From contig NC_012489.1 of the NCBI RefSeq assembly GCF_000010305.1, positions 3,355,646 to 3,419,645 of the forward strand: a stretch of DNA of 64,000 nucleotides, written 5' to 3'. Position 1 is the stretch's first letter. Every line of letters begins with the position of its first letter. Below, piece after piece: positions 49,910 through 58,797 of this stretch. Both the position numbers and the translations under genes were made by a program. This stretch comes from Gemmatimonas aurantiaca T-27 (GTDB lineage: Bacteria; Gemmatimonadota; Gemmatimonadetes; Gemmatimonadales; Gemmatimonadaceae). The notes below the pieces were generated by a model that saw only the letters and a list, made by a program, of their open reading frames with translations, was not told the DNA's origin and made no database searches.

Positions 49910-50605
49910 ATGCCTGCTCGCCGCGTGGAACAACACTACTCGCAACGCACCGGATGGCTGCGTGCTGCCGTACTCGGTGCCAACGATGGCATCGTATCCA
50001 CCGCAGCGCTGGTCGTGGGTGTGGCAGCGGCCACTCCCGACCGTCACGCCATCCTGCTGGCTGGACTCGCAGGCATGGTGGCAGGTGCCATGTCCATGGC
50101 GGCTGGCGAATACGTATCGGTCAGCTCCCAAGCGGACACGGAGAATGCCGACCTTGCCCGTGAAGCGCAGGAACTGGCGGACTATCCCGACGACGAGCTC
50201 CGCGAGCTACAGGCCATCTACATGGCCCGCGGGCTCGACGAAGCGCTGTCCTTGCAAGTGGCCCAGCAACTCTCCGCACGTAACGCGCTGGCTGCACACG
50301 CCCGCGATGAACTGGGCCTGGTCGACATCCACGCCGCCCGCCCAATACAAGCGGCATTCGCATCGGCCAGCACCTTCGCGATCGGTGCGGCGGTTCCGTT
50401 GGCAGCGGCATTCCTGACCCGACCAGCCAACGCCATCACCACCGTGTCGGTGACTTCTCTGATCTGCCTGGCCAGCCTGGGTGCCATCGCTGCGCAGGTT
50501 GGCGGCGCAAGCCTGCTGCGGGGCGCCCTTCGCGTGACCTTCTGGGGCACACTGGCCCTCGCGCTCACCGCCGCCGTCGGCAAGCTGTTCGGCGCCACCG
50601 TCTAG
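49910..50605 (+). CDS. VIT1/CCC1-family transporter (iron or manganese)
   Basis: These proteins move Fe2+ or Mn2+ across membranes. The N-terminal signature is GWLRAAVLGANDGIVSTAALVVGVAAA, followed by GMVAGAMSMAAGEYVSVSSQADTE, both highly conserved in the family. Five hydrophobic segments are visible, the last two being LICLASLGAIAAQVGGAS and VTFWGTLALALTAAVGK. I chose ATG 49910 (231 residues), as the frame upstream carries no family sequence. It lies between the two palindromic repeats. Confidence 0.9.
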   Translation: MPARRVEQHYSQRTGWLRAAVLGANDGIVSTAALVVGVAAATPDRHAILLAGLAGMVAGAMSMAAGEYVSVSSQADTENADLAREAQELADYPDDELRELQAIYMARGLDEALSLQVAQQLSARNALAAHARDELGLVDIHAARPIQAAFASASTFAIGAAVPLAAAFLTRPANAITTVSVTSLICLASLGAIAAQVGGASLLRGALRVTFWGTLALALTAAVGKLFGATV

Positions 50606-50619
50606 CCATCCCGGGAGAC

Positions 50620-50701
50620 AACAGCGGGGGGAACACAGATCGCACAGAAACAGAGCAGATCACACAGACAAAACACGGACGGAAAACAAATTCAAGAGTG
50701 G
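50620..50701. repeat. Left part of a second palindromic repeat, split by the IS element
   Basis: It starts AACAGCGGGGGGAAC (50620-50634) and continues with ACAGATCGCACAGAAACAGAG. Its mirror arm lies at 51984-52034, beyond the IS. The last three bases, TGG (50699-50701), are repeated after the IS. Confidence 0.8.
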
Positions 50702-50732
50702 TGAGCTTGCCCCGGTTTCGTGGACACCGGGG

Positions 50733-51645
50733 TTACGCCGCCTGCGCAGCGTGGCGAATCCTGTTCTCGTACTGCTGTGGTGATTGGTAGTCTAAGCTGG
50801 AATGCAACCGGTGCGGGTTGTACCAACCATCGATGTAGTCGCTGATGGTGTGACGCAGGGCCCGCACCGACGCGCACGCGCGATAGGCACACTCGCGCTT
50901 GAGCGTCGCGAAGAAGCTCTCGACGACCGCGTTGTCATAACAGTTGCCGACCGCGCTGAGACTCGGGGTGATCTCGTGCGCGGCGAGCAGGGCCCGGTAG
51001 GGGGGCGCTCACATACTGCACGCCGCGATCGGAGTGATGCAGCACGCGTCCCAGGCGCGGACGGAGGAGCGCACGACGAAGCGCCGCCGCCGGCAACGTG
51101 GTCAGGAGATGGGGGGCGAGCGCCCACCCGACGATCGCCCGCGACGCGAGGTCTTGGACGACCGCGAGATACGCCGTCCCGCCGTCGTAGTGCAGGTACG
51201 TGATGTCGGCCCCCCAGCGCGCATTCAGCGCCGTGGACGGCGCAAAGTCGCGCGCCAGCACGTTGGGCGTGGCCGCGGTCGGATCACTCGGGCTGCTCGC
51301 CCGCCAACGACGCGATGTCTTGCCCACGAGCGTCGCGGCGTACATCAAGCGCGCGACGCGTTTGCGACTGACGCGTTCGCCCGCCTGCTGCAGCGCTTCC
51401 TGCACGCGGGGCGCGCCATACGTGCCCCGGCTGACGCGATGCACCACCGCGATCTGTGTCGTCAGATCCGCGTCGCGCTCGGCCCGCGCACTCGGCGGAC
51501 GGTGTCGCGACGCGTAGTAGCCGGAGCAGCTCACGCGGAGCACGCGCGCCATCAGCCGCACCGGAAACACGGCGGCGTGATCGGCCATGCAGGCGTACTT
51601 CGCGCTTATGGAACATCCCGCGCGAAGTACGCCGCCGCTTTTTTT
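50733..51645 (-). pseudogene. IS3-family transposase OrfB (DDE), with a 1-base frameshift near its 3' end
   Basis: OrfB is the catalytic part of the transposase. It is read by -1 frameshifting from orfA at A7 (51639-51645) and contains rve-type motifs: WGADITYLHYDGG (first Asp), HHSDRGVQYVS (second Asp) and, after the break, GNCYDNAVVESFFATLKRE (Glu). A run of six C on the coding strand (51000-51005 on the plus strand) shifts the frame after YVSAP; five C would restore YRALLAAHEITP and the family C-terminus to the stop at 50733. As in kdpA, this could be a sequencing error in a homopolymer. Confidence 0.85.
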
Positions 51646-51914
51646 GCGAAGTCGCGCTCCTGGCGCAACGTCTCGACTTCGCGGCGCAGGCGGCGCACTT
51701 CCGCTTCCAACGATTCGGACGGGGCCTCCGCGCTGGCCGGCGTCGCCTCGTCCGCCTCGCGACGCCAACGCGAGAGCATCCCATTGTTGAGGCCAAGCGC
51801 GCGTGCCACATCGCTCTGGGAACGGCCGCGCAGCAGCTCTTCTCGCACGCGCTGCACGGCCGCCGCCTTATACTCGGCCGTAAACTGCCGATGGGTCTTG
51901 CCTCGTTTGCTCAT
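51606..51914 (-). CDS. IS3-family transposase OrfA (helix-turn-helix subunit)
   Basis: The 102-residue protein has an N-terminal helix-turn-helix (RQFTAEYKAAAVQRVREELL, then QSDVARALGLNNGMLSRWRRE) and a leucine-zipper-like coil (LEAEVRRLRREVETLRQERDFAKKAAAYFA). It binds the IS ends. The A7 site near its end allows -1 frameshifting into orfB, giving the OrfAB transposase. ATG 51914 is preferred to the ATG at 51962, which lies close to the IS end. Confidence 0.9.
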   Translation of the reverse strand: MSKRGKTHRQFTAEYKAAAVQRVREELLRGRSQSDVARALGLNNGMLSRWRREADEATPASAEAPSESLEAEVRRLRREVETLRQERDFAKKAAAYFARDVP

Positions 51915-51980
51915 GAACCACCTCCTCCACAGATCTACATCTGCTGGGGTGAAGGTGTCCACTAAACCGGGGCAGGCTCA

Positions 51981-52034
51981 TGGTATCTGTGTAGTCTGCT
52001 CTGTTTCTGTGCGATCTGTGTTCCCCCCGCTGTT
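51981..52034. repeat. Right part of the second palindromic repeat, ending at the gabD stop codon
   Basis: TGG (51981-51983) is the duplicated IS target. From 51984 the sequence is the inverted arm of 50620-50669, ending GTTCCCCCCGCTGTT (52019-52033). It abuts the stop codon of gabD (52034-52036). Without the IS the copy would be about 133 bp and lie between the convergent VIT and gabD genes. Confidence 0.8.
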
Positions 52035-53491
52035 CAAATGCCGCCGTAGCAGAGGTACTTCGTCTCGAGGAACGAGTCGAGCCCATACTTCGACCCCTCG
52101 CGCCCCATGCCTGAGGCTTTCACTCCGCCGAAGGGCGCCACCTCGGTGGAGATGAGACCTTCGTTCACACCCACCATGCCGTACTCGAGCGCTTCCGACA
52201 CACGCCAGCATCGGCCCACATCGCGGCTGTAGAAGTAGGCCGCCAGGCCAAACTCGGTGTCGTTGGCCATACGCACCGCCTCGTCTTCGCTTGTGAAACG
52301 GAAGATGGGTGCCACCGGGCCAAACACTTCTTCACGGGCAATACGCATATCGGTCGTGGCATCAGCCAGCACGGTGGGCTCGAAATAGAGCCCCTCCTTC
52401 CGATGCCCGCCGCGCAGGAGGCGTGCGCCCTTCTGCACCGCATCAGCAATGTGGGCTTCCACCTTCTGGACACCCTTCTCGTTGATGAGCGGCCCCACCT
52501 GCACCTGCGTGTCCAGCACATCCCCCGTGCGCAGGCCACCCACAGCCGCCGCGAAACGCTCCACGAATGCGTCGTATGCACCGTCCTGCACCAGAATGCG
52601 ATTCACGCACACACACGTCTGACCATTGTGACGGTACTTGGCGGCCAGCGCCCCACGCACGGCGGCGTCGAGATCGGCATCATCGAACACCAGAAACGGT
52701 GCGTTGCCACCCAACTCCAGCGACAGCTTGGTGAGATTGTTCGCGCACTGCGCCATGAGTGTGCGGCCCACACCCGTGGAGCCCGTGAACGACAGCTTCC
52801 GCACCAGCGGGTTCTCGCACAGCTCGAGCCCCACCTCAGAAGAATGATTGGTGGTCACCACGCTCAACACGCCAGCGGGAATACCCGCCTCCTCGGCGAG
52901 TGCCGCCAGCGCCAGCGCCGTGAGTGGTGTTTCGGCGGGTGGCTTGATCACCACAGGGCATCCAGCGGCGAGTGCCGGTGCCACCTTCCGCGTGATCATG
53001 GCCAACGGGAAGTTCCACGGGGTGATCGCCGCCACCACACCCACCGGCTGCTTGATCACCACCAACCGCCGATCGCGGGTGTGCGCCGGAATCACGTCGC
53101 CATACGCCCGCTTCGCTTCCTCGGCGAACCACTCCACGAACGACGCACCATAGGTGACCTCACCCAGACTCTCGGTGATCACCTTGCCCGACTCCTGACT
53201 CATGAGACGAGCCAGCGTGTCGCGATGTGCCATGATGCGCGTGAACCACTCCCGCAGCAGTGCCCCACGTTCCTTGGCCGTCATCGCGCGCCATGCCGGC
53301 CACGCCGCCGATGCCCCTTCAATCGCACGACGCGTTTCCGCACGTCCCATGTTGGGTACATCCGCCAGGTGTACGCCGGTGGATGGACTGTGCACGGCAA
53401 ACGTGGATGCATCATCGGCATCCACCCACGCACCATTCACAAAGGCCTGCGTGCGATAGAACGGAAACTGCGCGAACTCGGAGGTAGCCAT
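52034..53491 (-). CDS. gabD: NAD(P)-dependent succinate-semialdehyde dehydrogenase (aldehyde dehydrogenase superfamily)
   Basis: This enzyme oxidises an aldehyde, probably succinic semialdehyde, to the acid. The family motifs are complete: TPWNFPLAMITRKVAPALAAGCPVVIKP (cofactor binding), FTGSTGVGRTL, the general base in LELGGNAPFLVF and the nucleophile in NGQTCVCVNRILV. The C-terminus EGSKYGLDSFLETKYLCYGG is typical of GabD. I chose ATG 53491 with a GGAGG Shine-Dalgarno site; it gives 485 residues. It lies 8 bp after the alcohol dehydrogenase gene, so the pair may convert an alcohol such as 4-hydroxybutyrate to the acid in two steps. GabD versus a broader aldehyde dehydrogenase cannot be settled here. 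Confidence 0.88.
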   Translation of the reverse strand: MATSEFAQFPFYRTQAFVNGAWVDADDASTFAVHSPSTGVHLADVPNMGRAETRRAIEGASAAWPAWRAMTAKERGALLREWFTRIMAHRDTLARLMSQESGKVITESLGEVTYGASFVEWFAEEAKRAYGDVIPAHTRDRRLVVIKQPVGVVAAITPWNFPLAMITRKVAPALAAGCPVVIKPPAETPLTALALAALAEEAGIPAGVLSVVTTNHSSEVGLELCENPLVRKLSFTGSTGVGRTLMAQCANNLTKLSLELGGNAPFLVFDDADLDAAVRGALAAKYRHNGQTCVCVNRILVQDGAYDAFVERFAAAVGGLRTGDVLDTQVQVGPLINEKGVQKVEAHIADAVQKGARLLRGGHRKEGLYFEPTVLADATTDMRIAREEVFGPVAPIFRFTSEDEAVRMANDTEFGLAAYFYSRDVGRCWRVSEALEYGMVGVNEGLISTEVAPFGGVKASGMGREGSKYGLDSFLETKYLCYGGI

Positions 53492-53499
53492 GAGGACAC

Positions 53500-54678
53500 T
53501 CAGAACAGGATGACCTGACGAATCGCCTCGCCACGCGCGAGCCGATCGAATCCGTCGTTGATCTCGTCCAGCGACAGACGATGGGTGAGCAACTTGTCCA
53601 CCGGCAGACGCCCGGATTGATACAGCGCGATATACGCCGGGATGTCGCGCGACGGCACACAACTGCCGAGGTAGGACCCCTGCAACGTGCGCTCCTCGGC
53701 GACCAACTGCACCGGGGAAATGGACAGCGTCTGCGACGGATGCGGCAGTCCCACTGTCACGGTCCGGCCACCACGCCGTGTGCCGCGCCAGGTGAAGTCC
53801 AGCGCCGCGACCACGCCCGCACACTCGAGCCCCACATCGGCTCCACCGCCCGTCAGCCCGCGCACACGTTCCAGCGCGTTGTCAGCACCACTGTTCACTG
53901 CAGCATGGGCCCCAAGGGCCAAGGCTTGCTGAAGTTTGTCGTCACTGACATCGGCCACGACCACCTGACCGGCGCCCGATGCCAACGCGCCCAGCAGCGC
54001 GGCAAAGCCGATACCGCCCAGACCGGTGATCAGCACCGACTCGCCCAAACGCAGCTTGGCCGTGTTCACGATGGCGCCCACGCCCGTCATCACCGCACAT
54101 CCGAACAGGGCACCGATCTCGAACGGCAACGAACGATCCACCCGAACGACGGACTGCCGCGACACCACGACCTCTTCGGCGAATCCCGACACCCCGAGAT
54201 GATGATGCATCGGTGTGTCGTTCATGTCGCGCAGGCGACGGCCACCATCCAGTAGTTCTCCCGCGCCATTTGCTGCGGCCCCGGGCTCGCACAGCGCCGG
54301 CCGTGCGCTCCGGCATGGCGCACAGTGTCCGCATTGTGGCACGAAAGAAAACACCACGTGATCACCGACCATGAGATCACGGACACCGGCCCCCACCTCG
54401 ATCACTTCACCGGCCGCCTCGTGCCCCAATACCATGGGCAGTGGACGTGGGCGATTGCCATCCACAACGGACAGATCGGAGTGACACAGCCCCGCCGCCG
54501 CGATGCGCACACGCACTTCCTGCTCTTGTGGCGCAGAAAGCCGCACGGATTCGATGTGCAACGGGCGGCTGTCGCCATACGGGCGTGGAAGTGCCGTCGT
54601 ACGCAACACTGCGGCGCGGATCGGAGCGTACATCGTTGGTGTGTATCCCGTGGCGGAAGTCAGCGCGTGATGCGTCAC
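53500..54678 (-). CDS. Zinc-containing alcohol dehydrogenase (MDR family)
   Basis: Catalytic-zinc ligands are in GLCHSDLSVVDG and GHEAAGEVIEVG. The structural-zinc cluster is CGHCAPCRSARPALC (about residues 115-129). The NAD-binding motif is GLGGIGFAALLGALASG. It resembles class III-like and aryl/alkyl alcohol dehydrogenases. The start may be ATG 54678 (392 residues) or ATG 54633 (377 residues, MYAPIRAAVLR), the latter fitting family alignments better. It is the first gene of a two-gene operon with gabD, and divergent from the NTPase gene. Confidence 0.88.
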   Translation of the reverse strand: MTHHALTSATGYTPTMYAPIRAAVLRTTALPRPYGDSRPLHIESVRLSAPQEQEVRVRIAAAGLCHSDLSVVDGNRPRPLPMVLGHEAAGEVIEVGAGVRDLMVGDHVVFSFVPQCGHCAPCRSARPALCEPGAAANGAGELLDGGRRLRDMNDTPMHHHLGVSGFAEEVVVSRQSVVRVDRSLPFEIGALFGCAVMTGVGAIVNTAKLRLGESVLITGLGGIGFAALLGALASGAGQVVVADVSDDKLQQALALGAHAAVNSGADNALERVRGLTGGGADVGLECAGVVAALDFTWRGTRRGGRTVTVGLPHPSQTLSISPVQLVAEERTLQGSYLGSCVPSRDIPAYIALYQSGRLPVDKLLTHRLSLDEINDGFDRLARGEAIRQVILF

Positions 54679-54714
54679 ATCAGTGCGAGGTTACCAAGGC
54701 AACGTGCTGTCAGT

Positions 54715-54734
54715 AACGTACGCAAACGTACGCA
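54715..54734. repeat. Tandem 10-bp repeat in the divergent gap, possible operator
   Basis: AACGTACGCA occurs twice in a row (54715-54724 and 54725-54734), one helical turn apart. Each unit contains the palindrome CGTACG. It lies 25 bp before the start of the NTPase gene and about 100 bp from the alcohol dehydrogenase start. Confidence 0.4.
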
Positions 54735-54758
54735 CCGACACCTGCCCTGACCACATAC

Positions 54759-55373
54759 ATGTCAGCGACGTCCATTCTGCTTCCGCTCGACGCACTCGGC
54801 CGCCGCCGGCTGAAAGTCGCCTTTGTAGGCACACATGGTGTGGGCAAGACCACACTGTGTTTTGATCTCGCCGCTCAGCTCAAGCGGCTCGACCTGGGCG
54901 TGGACATCGTCAAGGAAGTGGCTCGCCGTTGTCCCTTGCCGATCAACGAGGACACCACCTTCGACGCGCAGGCGTGGATCCTGCACACCCAGATCGCCGA
55001 GGAGATCGAAGCCGCGTCACATTATGAAGTGGTCGTGTGTGATCGTTCGGTGCTCGACAACTATGCCTACCTGGTGGCGCGCGTGGGACGTCGTCCCGAG
55101 CTCGAACCACTCGTGCGGGAGTGGGTGAGTGGCTATCAGGCTTTGTTCAAGGTGCCCGTGCTGTCGGCGCCCACATTCGATGGCAAGCGCGCCGTGAGCC
55201 CATCATTCCAACACGAGATCGACGCGATCATCGACGACCTCGTGCGTGATCTTGGCATTGCCGTACATCACCTCGACCCGCAGGATCGTGATCAGTGGAC
55301 GGCGCATGCGCTGCTGCAACTTGGGCTGCCGACACAACCGCCGCAGATCGACCTGTTTGCATTGCGGGACTGA
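54759..55373 (+). CDS. P-loop NTPase of the NadR-kinase/AAA_28-like type
   Basis: The 204-residue protein has a Walker A motif GTHGVGKTT (about residues 24-32), a lid-like region, and VVVCDRSVLDNYAYLVARV (about 88-106), the DR-containing stretch seen in nucleoside and nicotinamide-riboside kinase-like P-loop proteins. This suggests a small-molecule kinase, but the substrate cannot be identified. It is monocistronic, convergent with csoR across 24 bp. Confidence 0.7.
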   Translation: MSATSILLPLDALGRRRLKVAFVGTHGVGKTTLCFDLAAQLKRLDLGVDIVKEVARRCPLPINEDTTFDAQAWILHTQIAEEIEAASHYEVVVCDRSVLDNYAYLVARVGRRPELEPLVREWVSGYQALFKVPVLSAPTFDGKRAVSPSFQHEIDAIIDDLVRDLGIAVHHLDPQDRDQWTAHALLQLGLPTQPPQIDLFALRD

Positions 55374-55397
55374 ACGGCGGCTTTGGCCTGGAAGCGG

Positions 55398-55835
55398 TCA
55401 GCGGCTGTTGCGGTACATCATTTCCACGAGTTCGTCGTACATCGCCTCGGCTTCATCCGGATTGCGACGGATGGCTTCGGTGGCACAGTGCTTGAGGTGG
55501 TTGCGCATGAGTTCACGCCCCACAGCCCGCAACGCCTCATGCACGGACGCGATCTGCGTGAGGATGTCGGCGCAGTAACGGTCGTCGTTCACCATCTTCT
55601 GCAATCCACGCACCTGTCCTTCGATACGACGCAGACGTTTCTGGTTACGCAGTTTCACGTCGCTGTCCACGGCCACCGCCTTACGCCCTCCGGCGACGTC
55701 GTCACTACCCGTCTCATCGTCAGACCGGGTGCCACAGCCACACCCTACGATGTGCAGTGACCGGTGTGCGGGAGATGTGGCGTCCGGTGTGACATCGGTC
55801 GACGTCTCGATCTCGTGTTTCGGGGTCTTGGGCAT
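55398..55835 (-). CDS. csoR: CsoR-family copper-sensing repressor
   Basis: CsoR represses copper export genes and releases DNA when Cu(I) binds. The core (about residues 60-145) has RLRRIEGQVRGLQKMVNDDRYCADILTQI and MRNHLKHCA; the Cu(I) ligands Cys88, His113 and Cys117 form the canonical C-H-C triad. A 55-residue N-terminal extension is unusual and contains the cysteine pair CGCG (32-35) and an acidic stretch. It is the third gene of the operon copZ-copA-csoR, 17 bp after copA, and probably controls the operator at 58463-58481. Confidence 0.92.
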   Translation of the reverse strand: MPKTPKHEIETSTDVTPDATSPAHRSLHIVGCGCGTRSDDETGSDDVAGGRKAVAVDSDVKLRNQKRLRRIEGQVRGLQKMVNDDRYCADILTQIASVHEALRAVGRELMRNHLKHCATEAIRRNPDEAEAMYDELVEMMYRNSR

Positions 55836-55852
55836 ATCAGGAGACGGGCCGG

Positions 55853-58216
55853 TCAGGCGAAGGTGACACGACGGAGGCGCAGCGAGTTTGCCACGACGCT
55901 CACCGAACTGAACGCCATCGCGGCGCTCGCGAGGATGGGGCTGAGCTGCAATCCGAACGCGGGATACAGCACGCCCGCAGCAATCGGAATGCCGATGACG
56001 TTGTAGATGAACGCCCAGAAGAGATTCTGCTTCATGGTACGCATGGTGCGACGCGACAGAGCGATGGCGCGCACGACCCCCTGCAGATCGCCGCGCATGA
56101 GCACCACGTCCCCGGCTTCCACGGCGATGTCGGTACCACTGCCGATCGCCATGCCGACATCAGCCTGGGCGAGTGCGGGGGCGTCATTGATCCCATCGCC
56201 CACCATGGCCACCACGGCGCCTTCGTCCTGCAGACGCTGCACTTCGCGCACCTTGCCGTCGGGCATCACGCCGGCCACGACACGATCCACTCCCGCGGCG
56301 CGCGCAATGGCCTGCGCCGTGCGCTCGTTGTCGCCCGTGAGCATCACCACGGTGAGCCCCAGCGCGTGCAGATCGGCGATCGCCCGTGGCGAACTGTCGC
56401 GAATGGGATCGGCCACTGCGACGAGTCCAGCCAGTGCCCCATCCATCGCGATGTACATCGGCGTGCGCCCCTCGCCGGCAAGCCGGACGGCGTCGGCTTC
56501 GAGCGCGTCCACCGAAATCCCCCAGTCGTGCATGAAGGCCGCGTTGCCCACGGCCATGGCCGCATCGTCCACCACACCCTGCACACCACGCCCGGTGACC
56601 GAGGCAAAGCTCTCCGGTGTGCCGAGCGTGAGTCCCTTGGCCTGGGCATGCTGGACGATCGATTCGGCCAGCGGGTGTTCACTCGCGTGCTCCACCGAAG
56701 CGACACGCTGCAGCAGTACATCGGCGTCGATGGCAAGCGCCGGTGCCACGAGGAAATCGGTCACGGTCGGCGCGCCCTGCGTGATGGTACCGGTCTTGTC
56801 GAGCACCACGGTGGTGATGTCGCCGGCCCGCTGCAGTGCCTCACCACCCTTGATCAACACGCCAAGCTGCGCGCCCTTGCCACTGGCCACCATCACCGCC
56901 GTAGGCACGGCCAGTCCCATGGCACACGGACACGCGATGATGAGCACCGCCACCGCCGACGCAAACGCACGCACCAACGGCGCCTGATCGGCCGCGAAGT
57001 ACCAGATACCAAATGTGAGTGCCGCAAGACCAATCACCACCGGCACAAACACTGCACTGATCTGGTCGGCCAGTCGCTGAATAGGCGCACGGGATCCCTG
57101 CGCATCACGCATGAGTTTCACGATCTGCGCGAGCACACTGTTGGCTCCCAGTGTGGTGGCACTGTAGCGGAATGCTCCGGTGCGATTGATCGTGCCACCT
57201 ATCACACGATCACCCACCTGTTTGGCCACCGGCAGCGATTCGCCGGTGAGCATGCTTTCATCCACGGCGCTTTCGCCCTGTGTGATCTGGCCGTCCACCG
57301 GAATGCGCTCACCGGGACGCACGATGATCACTTCCCCGGCTTCGATCGTATCGACGGGCGCGTCGACCTCGGCATCGAACCGCAACACACGCGCTGTCTG
57401 CGGCTGCAGATCCACCAGCGCGCGCAACGCCGCCGACGTGCGCTGCTTGGCGCGCGCTTCGAACATGTTGCCGGTGAGGATGAGAGCGATGATGATGATC
57501 ACCGCCTCGTAGTACACATCGGGCGCTACACCGCGGGTGGTAAAAAACGCCGGCGAAAATGTAGCGACCAACGAGTAGCCAAATGCCGCCAGCGTGCCCA
57601 CCGACACCAGCGTGTTCATATCGGCCGCGCCATGTCGTGCTGCCGCCCAGGCCCGCGTATAGAAGTGCCGGCCGGCCCACACCATCACCACCAGCGTTGC
57701 CACCAGCAGTCCACCGGTGAGCACCGAGGCCGGCACGGTGTACAGCCACGGCATCACACTACGCAGTACGGGATCGAGAGTGTCCATACTCCAGCGCATG
57801 AACGGATCGACGACCACCGCGCCGCTCGATTGCGCACCATGCGCATGGTCCTCGCCGGCCAGCATGGACATGAGTGGCATGCTCACGATCATCGCGATGA
57901 CGCCGATGACACCGCTCACCACCGCCTTGCGGCGCAGTTCGTGGTACTCGTCGTTCTGCGCGCGATCACGCGCTTCCTGTTCTTCGAATGCGGTCTGATC
58001 GGGATTGGCCAATGACGCGCCGTATCCCGTGTCCTCGATGGTCGCGATGAGCGACTCCGGCGACACCGCAGCCGGATCGAACGTGACCGTCGCACTCTTC
58101 ATCATGAGATTGACGTTCGCGTCGGCCACTCCGGGCTGCTTCTGCAGGGCACGTTGCACGCGCGACGAACACGCGGCGCAGGTCATGCCGGAGACAGGGA
58201 TACGGACAGTTTCCAT
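55853..58216 (-). CDS. copA: Copper-exporting P1B-type ATPase
   Basis: CopA pumps Cu(I) out of the cytoplasm. It has one N-terminal heavy-metal-associated domain with GMTCAACS (about residues 10-17), eight predicted membrane helices, TGES (about 324-327), the metal-site motif ACPCAMG (Cys429-Pro-Cys431), the phosphorylation site DKTGTITQ (Asp473) and [21 protein letters not shown] short periplasmic loop DHAHGAQ may bind metal. The length is 787 residues. It is preceded by copZ, 17 bp away, and followed by csoR. Confidence 0.95.
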   Translation of the reverse strand: METVRIPVSGMTCAACSSRVQRALQKQPGVADANVNLMMKSATVTFDPAAVSPESLIATIEDTGYGASLANPDQTAFEEQEARDRAQNDEYHELRRKAVVSGVIGVIAMIVSMPLMSMLAGEDHAHGAQSSGAVVVDPFMRWSMDTLDPVLRSVMPWLYTVPASVLTGGLLVATLVVMVWAGRHFYTRAWAAARHGAADMNTLVSVGTLAAFGYSLVATFSPAFFTTRGVAPDVYYEAVIIIIALILTGNMFEARAKQRTSAALRALVDLQPQTARVLRFDAEVDAPVDTIEAGEVIIVRPGERIPVDGQITQGESAVDESMLTGESLPVAKQVGDRVIGGTINRTGAFRYSATTLGANSVLAQIVKLMRDAQGSRAPIQRLADQISAVFVPVVIGLAALTFGIWYFAADQAPLVRAFASAVAVLIIACPCAMGLAVPTAVMVASGKGAQLGVLIKGGEALQRAGDITTVVLDKTGTITQGAPTVTDFLVAPALAIDADVLLQRVASVEHASEHPLAESIVQHAQAKGLTLGTPESFASVTGRGVQGVVDDAAMAVGNAAFMHDWGISVDALEADAVRLAGEGRTPMYIAMDGALAGLVAVADPIRDSSPRAIADLHALGLTVVMLTGDNERTAQAIARAAGVDRVVAGVMPDGKVREVQRLQDEGAVVAMVGDGINDAPALAQADVGMAIGSGTDIAVEAGDVVLMRGDLQGVVRAIALSRRTMRTMKQNLFWAFIYNVIGIPIAAGVLYPAFGLQLSPILASAAMAFSSVSVVANSLRLRRVTFA

Positions 58217-58233
58217 GGCGCGCCTCGCGCGAG

Positions 58234-58443
58234 CTAGTGCGAACCGGTGAGCTGAAAGCCGGCGTCGGCCACGGCTTCGGCGAGTTGCTGCGAGGTGGCA
58301 CGGGAAGGGTCGAAGGACACCGTGGCCTCACCGACACCGACGGACTGCACGGTGACGCCATCGACCTTCGAGAGGGCCTTGTCGACGGCCTTCACACAGT
58401 GGCCGCAGGACATGCCGCTGATTTCGAGCTTGAGGGACTGCAT
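58234..58443 (-). CDS. copZ: Copper chaperone
   Basis: The 69-residue single HMA domain has the Cu(I)-binding motif GMSCGHC (about residues 10-16) and the usual beta-alpha-beta-beta-alpha-beta pattern. It is expected to deliver Cu(I) to CopA or CsoR. ATG 58443 has a GGAGG Shine-Dalgarno site 7 nt upstream. It is the first gene of the copper operon. Confidence 0.93.
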   Translation of the reverse strand: MQSLKLEISGMSCGHCVKAVDKALSKVDGVTVQSVGVGEATVSFDPSRATSQQLAEAVADAGFQLTGSH

Positions 58444-58462
58444 AAAGCCTCCAAGGGATATC

Positions 58463-58481
58463 GATACCCCCAGTGGGTATC
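58463..58481 (-). promoter_or_regulatory. CsoR-type operator of the copper operon
   Basis: GATACCC-CCAGT-GGGTATC is an inverted repeat with 7-bp arms and a G/C-rich centre, matching the pseudo-palindromic operators bound by CsoR. It lies 20-38 bp upstream of the copZ start, in the promoter region. Confidence 0.75.
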
Positions 58482-58522
58482 CGTTCCTTGAATGGTAGCA
58501 TACCCCTACCCCCTATGCAACT

Positions 58523-58797
58523 ACGGGGGCTGGGGAAACGGAAGCTGGGACGACGGGAGCTGGAAACACGGGAGCTGAGGAAACGGGAGCTGGACCCACG
58601 GAGCAAAACGGGGGCCGGACCAACGGGTCGTTTCCCGTAGTCCACCCCCCGCTATTCCCCGTTTCCCCAGCTCCCGTCGGTCCAGCTCCCGTAACTCCAG
58701 CTCCCGTAACTCCAGCTCCCGTAACTCCAGCTCCCGTAACTCCAGCTCCCGTCGTCCCAGCTCCCGTCGTCCCACCCCCCGTATCACCCGCTCCCGC
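58523..58797. repeat. Inverted pair of 15-bp tandem repeat arrays
   Basis: On the left, units of ACGGGAGCTGG plus 4 variable bases recur with exact 15-bp phase at 58523, 58538, 58553, 58568 and 58583, with a degenerate unit at 58598. On the right, the complementary core CCAGCTCCCGT recurs with exact 15-bp phase from 58667 to 58757, with degenerate units at 58772 and 58787. The arms could pair into a long cruciform or RNA stem. The right end overlaps the stop codon of the VOC gene. It fills the gap between that gene and the copper operon promoter; no gene is seen in it. Confidence 0.85.

Larger units (their letters stand above)
50702..51980. mobile_element. IS3-family insertion sequence, 1279 bp, with a 3-bp target duplication
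   Basis: The ends are imperfect inverted repeats: TGAGCTTGCCCCGGTTT at the left and, on the complement, TGAGCCTGCCCCGGTTT at the right, both continuing GTGGACACC after one differing base. The element starts with TG and ends with CA. It is flanked by TGG on both sides (50699-50701 and 51981-51983). It contains two genes, orfA and orfB, joined by an A7 slippery site, all on the minus strand. Confidence 0.92.

Noticed and set aside
58667-58782. Possible CRISPR array
   Set aside because: The unit is only 11 bp with 4-bp gaps, far too short for CRISPR repeats and spacers, and no cas genes are seen.
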